Positions 22,991-32,340 of a DNA stretch of 64,000 nt are shown here, one piece after another. A program made the translations under genes and the position numbers. The notes beneath the pieces are model-generated. The model worked only from the letters and a program-made list of their open reading frames with translations. It was not told the DNA's origin and did not search any database. The DNA is from Adiantum capillus-veneris (taxonomy: Eukaryota; Streptophyta; Polypodiopsida; Polypodiales; Pteridaceae), in the NCBI GenBank assembly GCA_014529385.2, contig CM043968.1, forward strand, positions 7,145,648 through 7,209,647, given 5' to 3'. Position 1 is the first letter of the stretch, and the number at the start of each line of letters is the position of its first letter.

Positions 22991-23911
22991 TTGAGAGACC
23001 CAGATTATCAGCAGTTATCTTTGCAGGTTCAACAAGGCATAACACCTGAAGTAAAGAACATCTCGATAAAGAATTACTCTATTCAAGAGGGATGTCTTTA
23101 TTTTTGATAGAGGCTTTATGTACCTAAGGACCCAACACTGAAGAAAGAAATCTTATTTGAGGCTCACAATAGCCCAACATCAGGACACCCTAGGTATGCA
23201 AAGACCCTAAATGCTGTTAGGAGAAGCTTCTTTTGGCCAAGTATGAAGGGGGATGTTCTTCCCTATGTGAAGCAATGTCTCTCATGCCAATGGATTAAAG
23301 CTAAAAGAACAAACCATCTGGACAATTTCAACCCCTTGATATACCTCAAATGAAATGGGAATGTATTAGTATAGACTTTGTCAATGGATTACCCACAGTT
23401 AGGGGCTATGATTCATTATTTGTGGCTGTTGATATGCTCATTAAGGTATCTCACTTGATGCCCGTAAAAACTACCTTTAGTGCTTTTGATATTAGCAGAA
23501 TCTTCATTAAGGAGATATTTAGACTCCATGGTCTACCAAAGAGAATTTTTAGTGACATGGATGCAAAATTTACCTCAAATTTTTGGACCTCTTTCTCTCT
23601 CTGTTTCAAGCCATTAGAACACAATTGTGTCTTAGCACAACATATCATCCTCAGACAGATGGTCAAACTCAAAGAATAAATCAAGTAATTGAGGACATTC
23701 TTAGAGCATGTTGTTCACAAGAACCAAAGAAATGGATCCAATATCTTCCTTTGGTTGAATATGCCTATAACGCCTCTGACCATAGAAGCATATGCATGTC
23801 ACCATTTAAGGCTCTTTATGATCAAGAATGTTTGGCTGTGTTAAACTTCTTAGACCCTACTATCAAGGTAGAAAACCTCAAAGAAAATGCTCAAAGACAT
23901 ATTCTGATAAG
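22991..23911 (+). pseudogene. Ty3/gypsy integrase, plus-strand arm, truncated
   Basis: The HHCC zinc finger is seen as FEAHNSPTSGHP with CLSCQ about 40 residues later (about 23,155-23,300). The catalytic core has D in CISIDFV (23,350-23,679), D in FSDMDAKFTS and E in INQVIED (23,583-23,915), the DDE triad. PLVEYAYNASDHRSI follows. Coding stops abruptly at 23,911, where the sequence changes to LTR; the GPY block and chromodomain present in the other arm are deleted. Confidence 0.85.
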
Positions 23912-23975
23912 CTAACATCACTTTAGCTAAATAGTCCTTATTCTAATGTTAATAAATTAATTCATAGCCTAAGAT
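23912..23975 (+). repeat. Internal LTR C scrap joined to integrase
   Basis: ATTCTGATAAGC...ACTTTAG...TAATGTTAATAAATTAATTC matches LTR C starting about 370 bp inside the LTR (compare about 18,005-18,075 reversed, and 2154 onward in C1). So a deletion joined integrase codons to mid-LTR. Confidence 0.7.
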
Positions 23976-25067
23976 AGGGATTTTATATTTGCGAGATTTC
24001 ATTTTTGAGCTTTTGGAATTGAAACATTATTTTCGAGCATTTTAACGCTTATATTACACTAATGATCTCTTTAGATATTAGTGTGGCATGAGAAAAGTCT
24101 ACATTAGATTGTACAATTCTTCAATCACCAATCGATCAAATGTAACATGCATGCATGGTTTTGCTTGTGGGAATGCATCTCTTATTAGCCTAAAATGTAA
24201 CTTTAAAAAAAAGTACCATTTCTGATTAGTTTTGATTGAACATCATATTTTGAAGAATAGCAAACAACATACTTTAGAGATCATTTTGATCTTGGGAGTA
24301 TTTCAAGTGAATATCATGCTTAGTATTTTTTTCAAAAAGAGGGGATATCAATCAATTGCGAGTTTGAAGTCGGAGGGGAAGGGAGGTTGGGAGCAAAGAG
24401 GGAGGAGAGAGCTAGCATAGAGTGGAGGTATAAGGGCCAAGAGGGCACTGTGCAGAGAAGCCCTAACTCAGCCTTATTCTTGTGTGTATGGTCAAAGATC
24501 AATACTGTATGTTTTTGTGAACTCAGACAAGGTGTAAAATGCGCATCAGATGTTCCAAAGGGGTAACCTGAATGCATGGAATTGTTTCGAGTAGAAGCTT
24601 CTAGCTACAACATGAGGGAGTGGTTTGACATGAAGCATTTCTCTTGTTGTGGTTTATTAAAAGATGAATTTCATGAGCAACAAGTTTTGGAGACAGCCAT
24701 ATGGTATACGGCAAGGGGCCATTAGAGATGGAGGGAAAAGGGGTTGTTGCCTCTAAGTTGCTAGTGTTATATGCTCTAGCAGCTAAGGGAGAGAAAAAGA
24801 AAAAACAATTCAGATCTCTAGAAGCAGCATGTTCATAGTTGATGTACAAATTAGGGAGGAGTTCATATGATGTGAGGTTTTACTATTATATTATTCTATG
24901 TTGCTTGCCAAAAAAATACAATCTGCCAATCATGTTGAGGTGTCTTAGAGGCATAGGAAGCTATACATAAGAGCTACTTGGAAGTGATGTAGTATTGGGA
25001 ACTTTTATCAGTTGATATGTATGCCAATTATCAAGTCATGAATAGATTTCCAAACAAGGGCTGCTAG
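23976..25067. other. No recognisable gene
   Basis: AT-rich sequence. Minus-strand frames of about 80 codons at 24,332-24,577 and 24,601-24,849 have no recognisable motif. Stray Cys/Leu-rich plus-strand stretches at 24,900-25,060 may be worn PPR repeats upstream of the clearer one. Confidence 0.3.
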
Positions 25068-25181
25068 GGAAAAATTAGTACACTTGGCAACATAATAGCT
25101 GATATGTATACGGGATGTGGTGCTCTAATAAAATCTCAAGAATTGTTCAAAGAGCTGCCCAATTGTGATGTGGTCCCTTGA
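25068..25181 (+). pseudogene. Pentatricopeptide (PPR) repeat relic
   Basis: The frame reads about 37 residues with the classic PPR repeat layout: IIADMYTGCGALIKSQELF followed by KELP-CDVVP and a stop. In intact plant PLS-type PPR proteins the same stretch is (L)IDMYAKCG---A--LFD-MP-RDVVSWN. The stop falls where Ser-Trp is expected. Only one repeat is readable, with no start and no E/DYW tail, so it is a gene scrap. A GA microsatellite follows directly. Confidence 0.55.
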
Positions 25182-25191
25182 TGACCTGTCT

Positions 25192-25196
<5 letters not shown>

Positions 25197-25239
<43 letters not shown>
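25197..25239. repeat. GA microsatellite
   Basis: About 20 GA units directly after the PPR relic. Confidence 0.95.
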
Positions 25240-25242
<3 letters not shown>

Positions 25243-26239
25243 AATGAAATGATATATTAACATCTTCAAAAGGCCAAAATGACCTATGAGACCATTATTA
25301 CATACTCAGTGAATCTGATACCATGTATGAGTACAAATAAAGAGATACTAAATTGAATCTAGGAGTGTCACTAGTTGGTGGAACTCTGTGGGGTATGTGT
25401 CATCACTGATACAATGGGTGTGCAATACAAGAGAGATACAATGGGTGATGAATCCATCCTCATCTATACTTTGGATGTCGAGATAGTATGGCTCAAATAC
25501 TCTATTGTAGTCTCCATCGATGCTATGAAGCTTCTCTCCTCAATCGTGGCCTCTTGATCTCCCTAGCTGCAATGCGCGATCAATGAGAGTACTACGGATG
25601 TGAGTATGAGCTGAGATTTTCAATGGTGGTTGCTCCTCTTATATTTGTCCAATTTTTGGTGTGAAGAAATAAGTAGTCTATGGGATTGTCTCTTTCCATA
25701 TCTCCTCAATAAACTATCTCTGTGTTTGTGTAACACAAGTAGATATAGTCCAAGACATCACTGATCTTGATAGCTTATGACTCTAGAGAAGGGTCCAAAG
25801 CCTTCTCTAATTATACAGTGGAAGCGACCTCGTATCTTTATACACTACGCATTGATATATATAACGCATCTACGTCTTTGGCTCTATATGGTATATGAGG
25901 CATATCCTATTAGCTGTTAGTATCTATTTGAATCTACCAATCTCAATCTCAAGTTGGTGTGAAGATGCTCGTATCTAACCAATGGCACACCACAACCCAT
26001 GAGATAGATGTGTATCCATATAGTTGGATCGAATCAAAAACCCATTCACTGTGAGTTGGAGAAGATGCTCTCTATATAAATCCATCTTCATGCCCAACTC
26101 CGTAACCCATTACTAATGCTTTTTCTAATATTAGAGAATCGAATTTTCGCATCAAAATCCTTGTCCACAAAACAAAAAAAGAGAAGCCACGAACGTGAAC
26201 GAACTTGTCTCTCCTTGCTTCCCTCTATTCTTAGCTGGC
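25240..26239. other. No recognisable gene
   Basis: A 60-codon plus-strand frame (25,375-25,557) has no recognisable motif. Nothing else is supported. Confidence 0.3.
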
Positions 26240-26469
26240 CTTGAGAGCCTATATAAAGATCACTCTCCCTTCACTTTGAAGACACAGACACACACTCCCA
26301 AAAGCAGAAGCTCTCTTGAGTTGACGTCGTAGTTACCTTCTCTCCCTCAACCTCTCTGCCTCAAGCTCTTACCTTCAAGCCATCTCGATCTCCCTCTCTA
26401 CCATCTCATGTTGCCTTTCGGAATCTTGAGTTTTTTTTCTCTCTTTCCCTTTTCTCTACCTCGTTTACG
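26240..26469 (+). promoter_or_regulatory. Promoter-like stretch with TATA box and CT-rich leader
   Basis: CTATATAAAG at 26,250-26,259 is followed about 30 bp on by ACACAGACACACAC and a ~150-bp pyrimidine-rich leader (CTCTCTTG, CTTCTCTCCCTC, CTCCCTCTCTAC), then ATG at 26,470. This layout is typical for plant core promoters and 5' leaders. The LTR of an unrecognised element is an alternative source. Confidence 0.4.
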
Positions 26470-26790
26470 ATGGCCCCGAAGCGAGTGACCCGAAGCTCGA
26501 AGGATGCTCATGTCGTTCCACCTCCAACGAAGGTGCAGAAAAAGATATCGTCTACTCCAATCATAACTCAAGCGGAGGTATCGACTCCAAAAGAAGGTGA
26601 AACTGTCCAACCTTAAACATGGGAGGTAATCGAACATGTCGCTAATCCGGTAAGACAAATTTATAATTTTGCATTGCTATTCATGTTGACTTCAGAAGCT
26701 AAGCATAGGGAATCCTTTAAACCGTCCAAGAAACGTGATTCCATCACAAGAAACAAGCATATGTTTTCATTGATTAGTGAAAGAACTGTT
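26470..26790 (+). pseudogene. Short basic ORF downstream of the promoter-like stretch, one in-frame stop
   Basis: ATG at 26,470 opens 48 codons starting MAPKRVTRSS, rich in Lys, Pro, Thr and Ser, ending at TAA 26,614-26,616. The same frame is open for another ~58 codons (TWEVIEHVANP onward), so the TAA probably arose from CAA. A GTAAGA donor-like site lies at about 26,651, so the exon may end after HVANP. The N-terminus looks like that of a nuclear basic protein or of a retroelement gag; I cannot assign it. Confidence 0.35.
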
Positions 26791-26924
26791 TGATAAATTG
26801 TCACTGTTTGTTGAATTGTTATTACTTTGTTATTGTTTGATAAGTTGTTACTGATTGATATGATAATTGGTTGATCATGTTGAAGAATCATTTAAAAAGA
26901 AGAATTATTGAAAGAATATCTTTT

Positions 26925-27105
26925 GTACCTCGCGGTTAGTGAGATGATTTCACGGTTAGCAGAGATTAAGCTGAGGTTATCGGTTCTCTTGTTGTTCCTT
27001 GCGGTTAGCGGGATGCCTCGCGGGTAGCGGGATGCCTGGCAATTAGCAAAATGCCTCGCAGTTAGCAAGATGGAAAGGTTGCACAATTCACGGTTAGCGA
27101 ATAAA
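26925..27105. repeat. Minisatellite of about 20 bp units
   Basis: Variants of CCTCGCGGTTAGCGGGATG recur about seven times (26,930 to 27,100), e.g. CGCGGTTAGTGAGATG, GCGGTTAGCGGGATGCC, GCGGGTAGCGGGATGCC, GCAGTTAGCAAGATG. No longer repeat or gene is associated. Confidence 0.7.
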
Positions 27106-27282
27106 TCCTTTGCAAAGGCTCTGTTGGTTAGACAGAGGAAGTCCACGTGTAGCGGCAAACTCATAGGAAATTGGAAAAGTTGTTTTTGTGAAAATATAGG
27201 GATGTCTTAATTACGCCTTGTTTGAATTGTTTTGGTATTGTTTGAAGGGTAGTATAAAAGAACTTGTGTTTGGAATTAATTA

Positions 27283-27515
27283 AGGAACATTGTTTGTATA
27301 TGTAAAATGGTGTGGTAGTAATTAGAAAACAAGCTAAAAAGTGTGAGTGTGGGGTGGAAAGGGGGGTTGGCTCAGGTTGCCAGTCAAGGATGGGTGGTCT
27401 TGATTAGTTGAGAAACTCTCCACTCCCTCTTATTGAGAGAAGTGAAATTAGAGACTCATTGTGCCAAGAGTTGAGACGTCCCAAATCTACGTGTCCCTGA
27501 AAGCTATGGACTTGA
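27283..27515 (+). repeat. Family C LTR fragment
   Basis: It matches 3730-3960 of LTR C1: GTAGTAATTAGAAAACAAGC, AGTGTGAGTGTGGG, CCAGTCAAGGATGGG and AGACTCATTGTGCCAAGAG in the same order. Sequence after 27,515 diverges. A GAGGACCTCACA at about 27,851-27,862 resembles the LTR end, so the copy may extend there with an internal replacement. Confidence 0.7.
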
Positions 27516-27862
27516 TTAGTCGAGTTAATTTAGACCAAGTCTCATATCATATTTATGGTTTATGGATGGCGATCGTGCCTCTTACACATGGGAAAAAAGG
27601 CATTGTTTATGGATTTTAAATATGTCAATGGGATTTCATCGTTATGTTAGGAAACAACTTTCATTAGAATCCTTGATTTATCTACATGGCTCGTGGCGTC
27701 TGACCCTTTTAACCACGAACATGATGGATAGAGGACTTACTCTCTTCTGTTGCTTGTATCTCTACTTTATGGAAACGAAGTAGGGTGTCCTCAACGGAAA
27801 ATGATAATAAACGAAGGCCATCTATCAAGTCGCCCTAATCTATTTGGGGTTGAGGACCTCAC

Positions 27863-27965
27863 ATGGTGTCCCCAATAAATAGTGCTTTCATGTGTCTAGG
27901 ACATGTAGAATAGCTAAAATCTCTTTTTCGTATATGCCCAAGACTCGTTCATCCGTATTGAGCCT
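27863..27965 (-). pseudogene. RNase H piece of element D, beyond the CACTA insertion
   Basis: The minus strand reads LNTDERVLGIYEKEILAILH then HYLLG, the RNase H block that in Ty3/gypsy follows (Y)-SR-L. The other half (…IVYESR) ends at 32,373 on the far side of the CACTA element. The frame is continuous when CACTA is taken out. D coding ends at about 27,863, where other sequence begins. Confidence 0.85.
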
Positions 27966-27984
27966 CACTACAAGAGGTTGTGTA

Positions 27985-28235
27985 CACTTGTGACGCTGTT
28001 AGCGACGGAAATACATTGGGTTTTTATACTCCCCGGCGTCGCTAAGACCGTCGCTAATAACGTCGATACGAGAACGTCGCTATGAGCGTCGCTATAACGA
28101 TCGCTATATGCGTTGCTATATTTGTCGCTATATAGCGATGCCTATAGCAACCATCATAGCAATGATTACAAGCCATCTATAGTAACATTTATAGCGATGC
28201 TGCAGAGCCTTATATAGCGACTGTCATAGCGATGC
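27985..28235. repeat. Left subterminal repeats of the CACTA element
   Basis: About a dozen copies of GTCGCTA(T/A) or its complement TAGCGA(T/C), often paired as inverted dimers (e.g. CGCTATATAGCGATG). They are the presumed binding sites for the element's regulatory protein. Confidence 0.85.
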
Positions 28236-28631
28236 CCGAGAGGAAAAAAATTGGTGGCAGGGTATCCACAACCATATTGAATGTTTCATTACTTGATTCA
28301 CCTTTGAAAAAAAGTGATAGCTTAGATATAGATCCTAAGTGGTCACCCACAAGACAATATAACCATTAACTCCATCATCCATAGTATTGTTTGCAGAATA
28401 AAGATACAAAACTAACAAAAGTAATTGATGAAAATAAATCAATGACAATTGTACACATCATAGGCAAAATCACTTGATTGTTATACTTTGCAAATGTAAT
28501 AGTTACAACACCATTGTCATTATTAAAAAATATACATGGTTTTCAAAAAGACGTATAAAAGTCGTCTCATGATACATATGCTATGACAAAAGGAAACTAA
28601 TGCTATCTAGCTACGGCTAAACTGACGTCGT

Positions 28632-29904
28632 CTAATCAGACATCTCATCGCGTCCAAGTGGCGTATCTGTTGGATTCTGCCAAAAAAAAAAAACAATAAG
28701 ACAGCTTTCTGTAAGTATAAACATATAGCGACGTTTATAAAACAATACAACAAATAGAAAAGAGTAAACCCTAATACTAACCATACCGCCGCGAGAACTC
28801 AGAATGTCCATTAGGGTGTTTAAGCCCTTCTTGCATGCGTACTCGTGCTCGTACGGTGTGGGGTCACGTCCTGTCATTGACCACTGTCAAAACATACAAA
28901 GAATCCATTATGTTAGAATTTAAAAACCCATAAACCCTAAACTATCAAACCTAAAGAGCAATGCAAAAACACTTACAAAATCGGCCTCAAATGATGCCCA
29001 CCCGCCGCTCCCCAAGTGGTGCGAGCTCCCTGCCTCTACTCACGCTCTCGCTGCCTCCTTTTGTTTCTTCCACTTGTCAGGATTCTCGCTCGCTACTTTC
29101 TTTGTATTCTTCCAATCTTCTTTGGCCAGCCAATCTGGTCTGTTCCACCCATGCTTGATTGCTTTTTGCACTTCGAAACGCTTGTGCTTGCAGTATTCGC
29201 ACATTCGAACCTTCATCGGGTCTTCATTGAAGCGGTCATCCCGTGTTGGAACGGAAAAATTTTCATGAAGCATGCTGATGACTCCGTCTTTTAAATCACT
29301 TGGTACTTCACTCCAGGTGTTTAGTATGTAGTGTCTAAACACCTGAGAGCAAAGACCGCGCATGCGCGAGATCACCTTCTTGCCTTCATCATCCAAGATG
29401 ATGCCGCCGCTGAAGTCAAAGGAGTAAGGCAAGCCCTCTCGTCGGTGACGCATAAACCTGGGTGTCCCAGTAGGGGTCTCTAGCGGCGTGTCGACGGGGG
29501 TACGGACGTAAGGTGTCTCCACTGGAGTCTGGGCCCCAAAGCGAGGAGTGTCGACTGGAGTGACTCCTGGAGGATGGCGATGTCGTGGCTCGTGTCGGGG
29601 CGGGCAAAGAAGGGAAGGGTAAAGAGCCTCGTAAAAAATGAGGTGGTGTCGAGGCATCGGCGGCAGCATCCCCACAACAACCGCCGCCGCCACCACTAGA
29701 GCGTCGGTGTCTAGACGAGTGTGAAGATCGTCTCGTCAACGCCGAAGCTTCAGAGCGCGTTGAATGCTTTGAAATAGAGGGAGATGCGGCCGGAGTAGGA
29801 ACGCGTGATGGTGCACCAGAGCGATGACGCTCCACGTACCATTGTCTCTGCTCGGGTGACAAAGAAGAAAGAAACTGCTCATCATCCATACCTACATTAA
29901 ACAC
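28632..29904 (-). pseudogene. CACTA-encoded Transposase_24-type (TNPA-like) gene
   Basis: The minus-strand model has three exons. Exon 1 runs from ATG (MFNVG or MDDEQF near 29,890) to a GTAAGT donor at 28,971-28,976. Exon 2 is 28,782-28,883 (acceptor TGACAG, donor GTTAGT, 34 codons, phase 0). Exon 3 is 28,632-28,676, ending ...DEMSD stop. The N-terminal ~110 residues are Ser/Arg/His/Pro-rich, with a (V/E)-(D/E)TP repeat. The conserved part, KVISRMRGL...W--VP-DLKDGVISMLHENF...WNRPDWLAKEDW then SSHHLGSGGWASFEADF, is the plant Ptta/En/Spm Transposase_24 layout. The N-terminal part and the conserved part are in different frames, and the shift lies near 29,600-29,690, so the product is broken unless an intron or sequence error explains it. 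Confidence 0.75.
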
Positions 29905-29950
29905 ACAAACATTTAAACTTAATATTGAATGAATGGAGAAGAAAACATGG

Positions 29951-29955
<5 letters not shown>

Positions 29956-29993
<38 letters not shown>
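29956..29993. repeat. GA microsatellite
   Basis: Imperfect GA run just upstream of the CACTA gene start. Confidence 0.9.
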
Positions 29994-29994
<1 letters not shown>

Positions 29995-30058
29995 GACTCA
30001 TAAAGCGGGAGGGATTCCTGTGTAGAGAGATTTCGTTGAATTTCTATGAATTTGTAAA

Positions 30059-30304
30059 AGCACTGCGCTCCGGGTGCGATGGAGACTGAAGCTGCATCGC
30101 GAAGGTCTGCTCATAGAAGTTGCTTGCTCCACCACTAAATCTAATTGATTGGGTGAAAGAGACACTGAGAAGCAGTAGTAGTGCTTCTTAGTGTCTCTTT
30201 CACCTGATCATCTAGATCTAGTGGTGGGACGAGCAGCATCTATATTGACCAAACCAGCTTCGCGATTGTAGCTTCAGTCTCCATCCCACTCGGAGCGCAG
30301 TGCT
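30059..30304. repeat. Foldback hairpin with ~116-bp arms inside CACTA
   Basis: The left arm starts AGCACTGCGCTCCGGGTG at 30,059 and the right arm ends ...CGGAGCGCAGTGCT at 30,304. The arms pair over their whole length, with a 7-bp loop GTAGTAG at 30,175-30,181. Pairing is about 80% by eye, with the longest clean blocks at the base (AGCACTGCGCTCCG), the middle (GGAGACTGAAGCT) and the loop end (GTGAAAGAGACACT). No protein is encoded. Confidence 0.85.
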
Positions 30305-30376
30305 CGTCGTCCCTGCTTGTGAGAACATACTTTAGAGCATACGTACTTGGAGTGAACATACTTAGAGCATACGTAC

Positions 30377-30970
30377 CTGTGCATCTGACCTCCGATGCTT
30401 CATGTAGTTGCGCATGCGTCTCCTCATCCAAGCATCGTCAAATGTATTCTCCAGAGAGGGAACTGGAAACTCCCGATGCAGCGTAGCAATAAGATAATCC
30501 TTGGAGGCTTTATCTTGAGCCCTCCAAGACCATGACAGACTACAGTGTGTCAGAAAACCTGTCTACATAACTGTCGTATGCGGCCCATCACCTGCTTCCC
30601 CTCATGGGGTCATAATGATCTCATCGAACATACGATTGATGAGGTACGTGTATCCCTTTGGCATGTCCCTCCCGTGAACTATAGCAACCCTGTCCAGTGA
30701 ATGCTCATTGTCCAGGCCTCTAGGTGACCCCGATGCAGTGTTCGGGTCACTCCTCTGCATCTCCGACGCAGTGGCCGGGACACCACTCTCAAACGTGTAG
30801 GCAGTATGATCCTTCGGTGTAGTCTGAGTAGTCTCACAAGCAGGGACACTCCTCGGTGTGTCCTAGGGACTCTGCAACACATAAGCTCCAGGAACGACAT
30901 GCTCCTCGCCACAACAACCACCACCGCTAGACTATCGTGGAATTGCTGGTCCGCATGGTCCATCGAACAT
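30377..30970 (-). pseudogene. Second Transposase_24-like exon in the CACTA element
   Basis: The minus strand encodes a diverged paralogue of the conserved domain of the gene at 28.6-29.9 kb. Its segments SKDYLIATLHREFPVPSLEN and WMRRRMRNYMKHRRSDAQ line up with LKDGVISMLHENFSVPTRDD and the residues after it in the other gene. The exon ends at a GTACGT donor (30,371-30,376). Upstream is a Gly/Thr/Pro-rich stretch like the N-terminus of the other copy. A few stops interrupt it. The element therefore has two related coding blocks in tandem on one strand, either two genes or a duplicated exon set. Confidence 0.6.
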
Positions 30971-31176
30971 AAATCTAGATCTGATTTAATAAAGTCAAAA
31001 TAAACCTAAATTTAATCTAATCTAACGTAAATCTAAATCTAACGTGCGTAAATAAACCTAAACTAATCTAACATAAATCTAACTCAAAATAAACTTAAAC
31101 CTAATCTGATCTAACCTAAATAAACCTAAATCTAATCTAGCGTAAATCTAAATCTAACCTAATCTTAAACGATAAA

Positions 31177-31706
31177 AAGAGAAAATGGTATAACCTTTCT
31201 ATGACCCAAGTGTGGTAGATTGGTTATGCCATTTCCCTCTTGAATAACAGGTCTTGAGTTCAACTCCTCGTTGACTAGATCTTTAAGGTCTCTTGGGATA
31301 GTTTCCTACGACATTAAACTTTCTTCTTCTCGGGTGTGTGTGTGTGTGCCAATAAAAAGAGGAAAATGGTATAACCTTTCTATCACCCAAGTGTGGTAGA
31401 TTGGTTATGCCATTTCCCTCTTGAATAACAGGTCTTGAGTTCAACTCCTCGTCGGCTAGATCTTTAAGGTCTCTTAGGATAGTTTCCTACGACGTTAAAT
31501 TAAACTCTCTTCTTCTCGGGAGTGTGTGTGTGTGTGGGTGTGTGTATGCCCCAATAAAAGGAGGAAAATGGTATAGCCTTTCTATCACCCAAGTGTGGTA
31601 GATTGGTTATGCCATTTCCCTCTTGAATAACAGGTCTTGAGTTCAACTCCTCGTCGACTAGATCTTTAAGGTCTCTTGGGATAGTTTCCTATGACGTTAA
31701 AACTCT
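31177..31706 (+). repeat. Three tandem tRNA-like (SINE-like) units
   Basis: Three copies of a 180-200-bp unit start near 31,177, 31,357 and 31,560. Each holds TGGTAGATTGG (31,213; 31,394; 31,596) and, 45 bp later, GTTCAACTCC (31,258; 31,439; 31,641). These fit the polymerase III A box (TRGYNNANNGG) and B box (GWTCRANNCC) at the spacing found in tRNA genes (about 44 bp). Each unit ends in a CTTCTTCTC-GTGTGTG tail. No intact acceptor stem is evident, so these are tRNA-derived repeats rather than tRNA genes. Confidence 0.55.
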
Positions 31707-31738
31707 CTTCTTCTTCTTCTTCTTCTTCTTCTTCTTCT

Positions 31739-31783
<45 letters not shown>

Positions 31784-31867
31784 TTTTATCTCTCTCTCTC
31801 TCTCAATGTGTGTGTATGCATTCTTTGTTTATGCATGTGTGCGTGTGTTTTTTTTTTGTTTATGCAT

Positions 31868-31935
<68 letters not shown>

Positions 31936-31942
31936 AAACACA

Positions 31943-31977
<35 letters not shown>

Positions 31978-32115
31978 AGAGAGAGAGAGAGGGAGAGAGA
32001 GAGAGAGAGAAAGAGGGGAAGGGAACATGAGAGAGAGGAGAGGGAAGGAGCATACCTGGCTCTCCTTCCTCTCCTTGTGTGTGTGTGTGTGTGTGTGTGG
32101 AGAAGAAAGAGAGAG
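31707..32115. repeat. Block of CTT, CT, GT and GA microsatellites
   Basis: In order: (CTT)n, (CT)n to 31,780, (CT)n 31,871-31,933, (GT)n 31,945-31,972, (GA)n 31,976-32,012, (GT)n 32,077-32,099 and GA 32,108-32,125. This explains the several SLSLS / RERER / THTHT open frames here. Confidence 0.95.
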
Positions 32116-32214
32116 AGAGAGGGAGAGCGCGGGTTTCCTTTGCTTGCTTGAGCACCGAAACTCAGATCTGAGATCTGAGTTTTTGGACGCTCTCGGTTAT
32201 TTTTTTATCCCTGT

Positions 32215-32340
32215 CGACGTCGCTATGGGCATCGCTATGAGCATCACTATGAGCATCGCTAGTTTACTTATAACTTAGCAACACTCATAGCGATGCCCAT
32301 AGTGATGCCGTGGGTTTTCACATTTGAGCGTTGCACTGCG
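32215..32340. repeat. Right subterminal repeats of the CACTA element
   Basis: GGCATCGCTATGAGCATCAC, its neighbours and the inverse CATAGCGATGCCCATAG mirror the left array. Confidence 0.85.

Larger units (their letters stand above)
15798..23975. mobile_element. Palindromic Ty3/gypsy family C composite element
   Basis: The order is LTR C2 (minus strand), chromodomain-integrase-RNase H-reverse transcriptase (minus), a 39-bp spacer, reverse transcriptase-RNase H-integrase (plus), then a ~60-bp scrap of the same LTR (plus). The two pol copies are the same family in head-to-head orientation, and both start at the same place in the protease-RT linker. Arms are about 2.49 kb (18,987-21,475) and 2.40 kb (21,515-23,911). 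Both arms carry many substitutions and indels, so the structure is old. There is no gag and no second complete LTR. Confidence 0.8.

Noticed and set aside
26925-27105. Interstitial telomere repeat
   Set aside because: The unit is about 20 bp and imperfect; it is not TTTAGGG or a close variant in tandem.
31177-31706. Functional tRNA genes
   Set aside because: A and B boxes are well placed, but no acceptor stem or proper anticodon arm can be paired. Treated as tRNA-derived repeats.
31691-32151. Several open frames of 75-110 codons on both strands (SLSLS, RERER, THTHT runs)
   Set aside because: They are translations of CT/GA/GT microsatellites and carry no gene-like composition.
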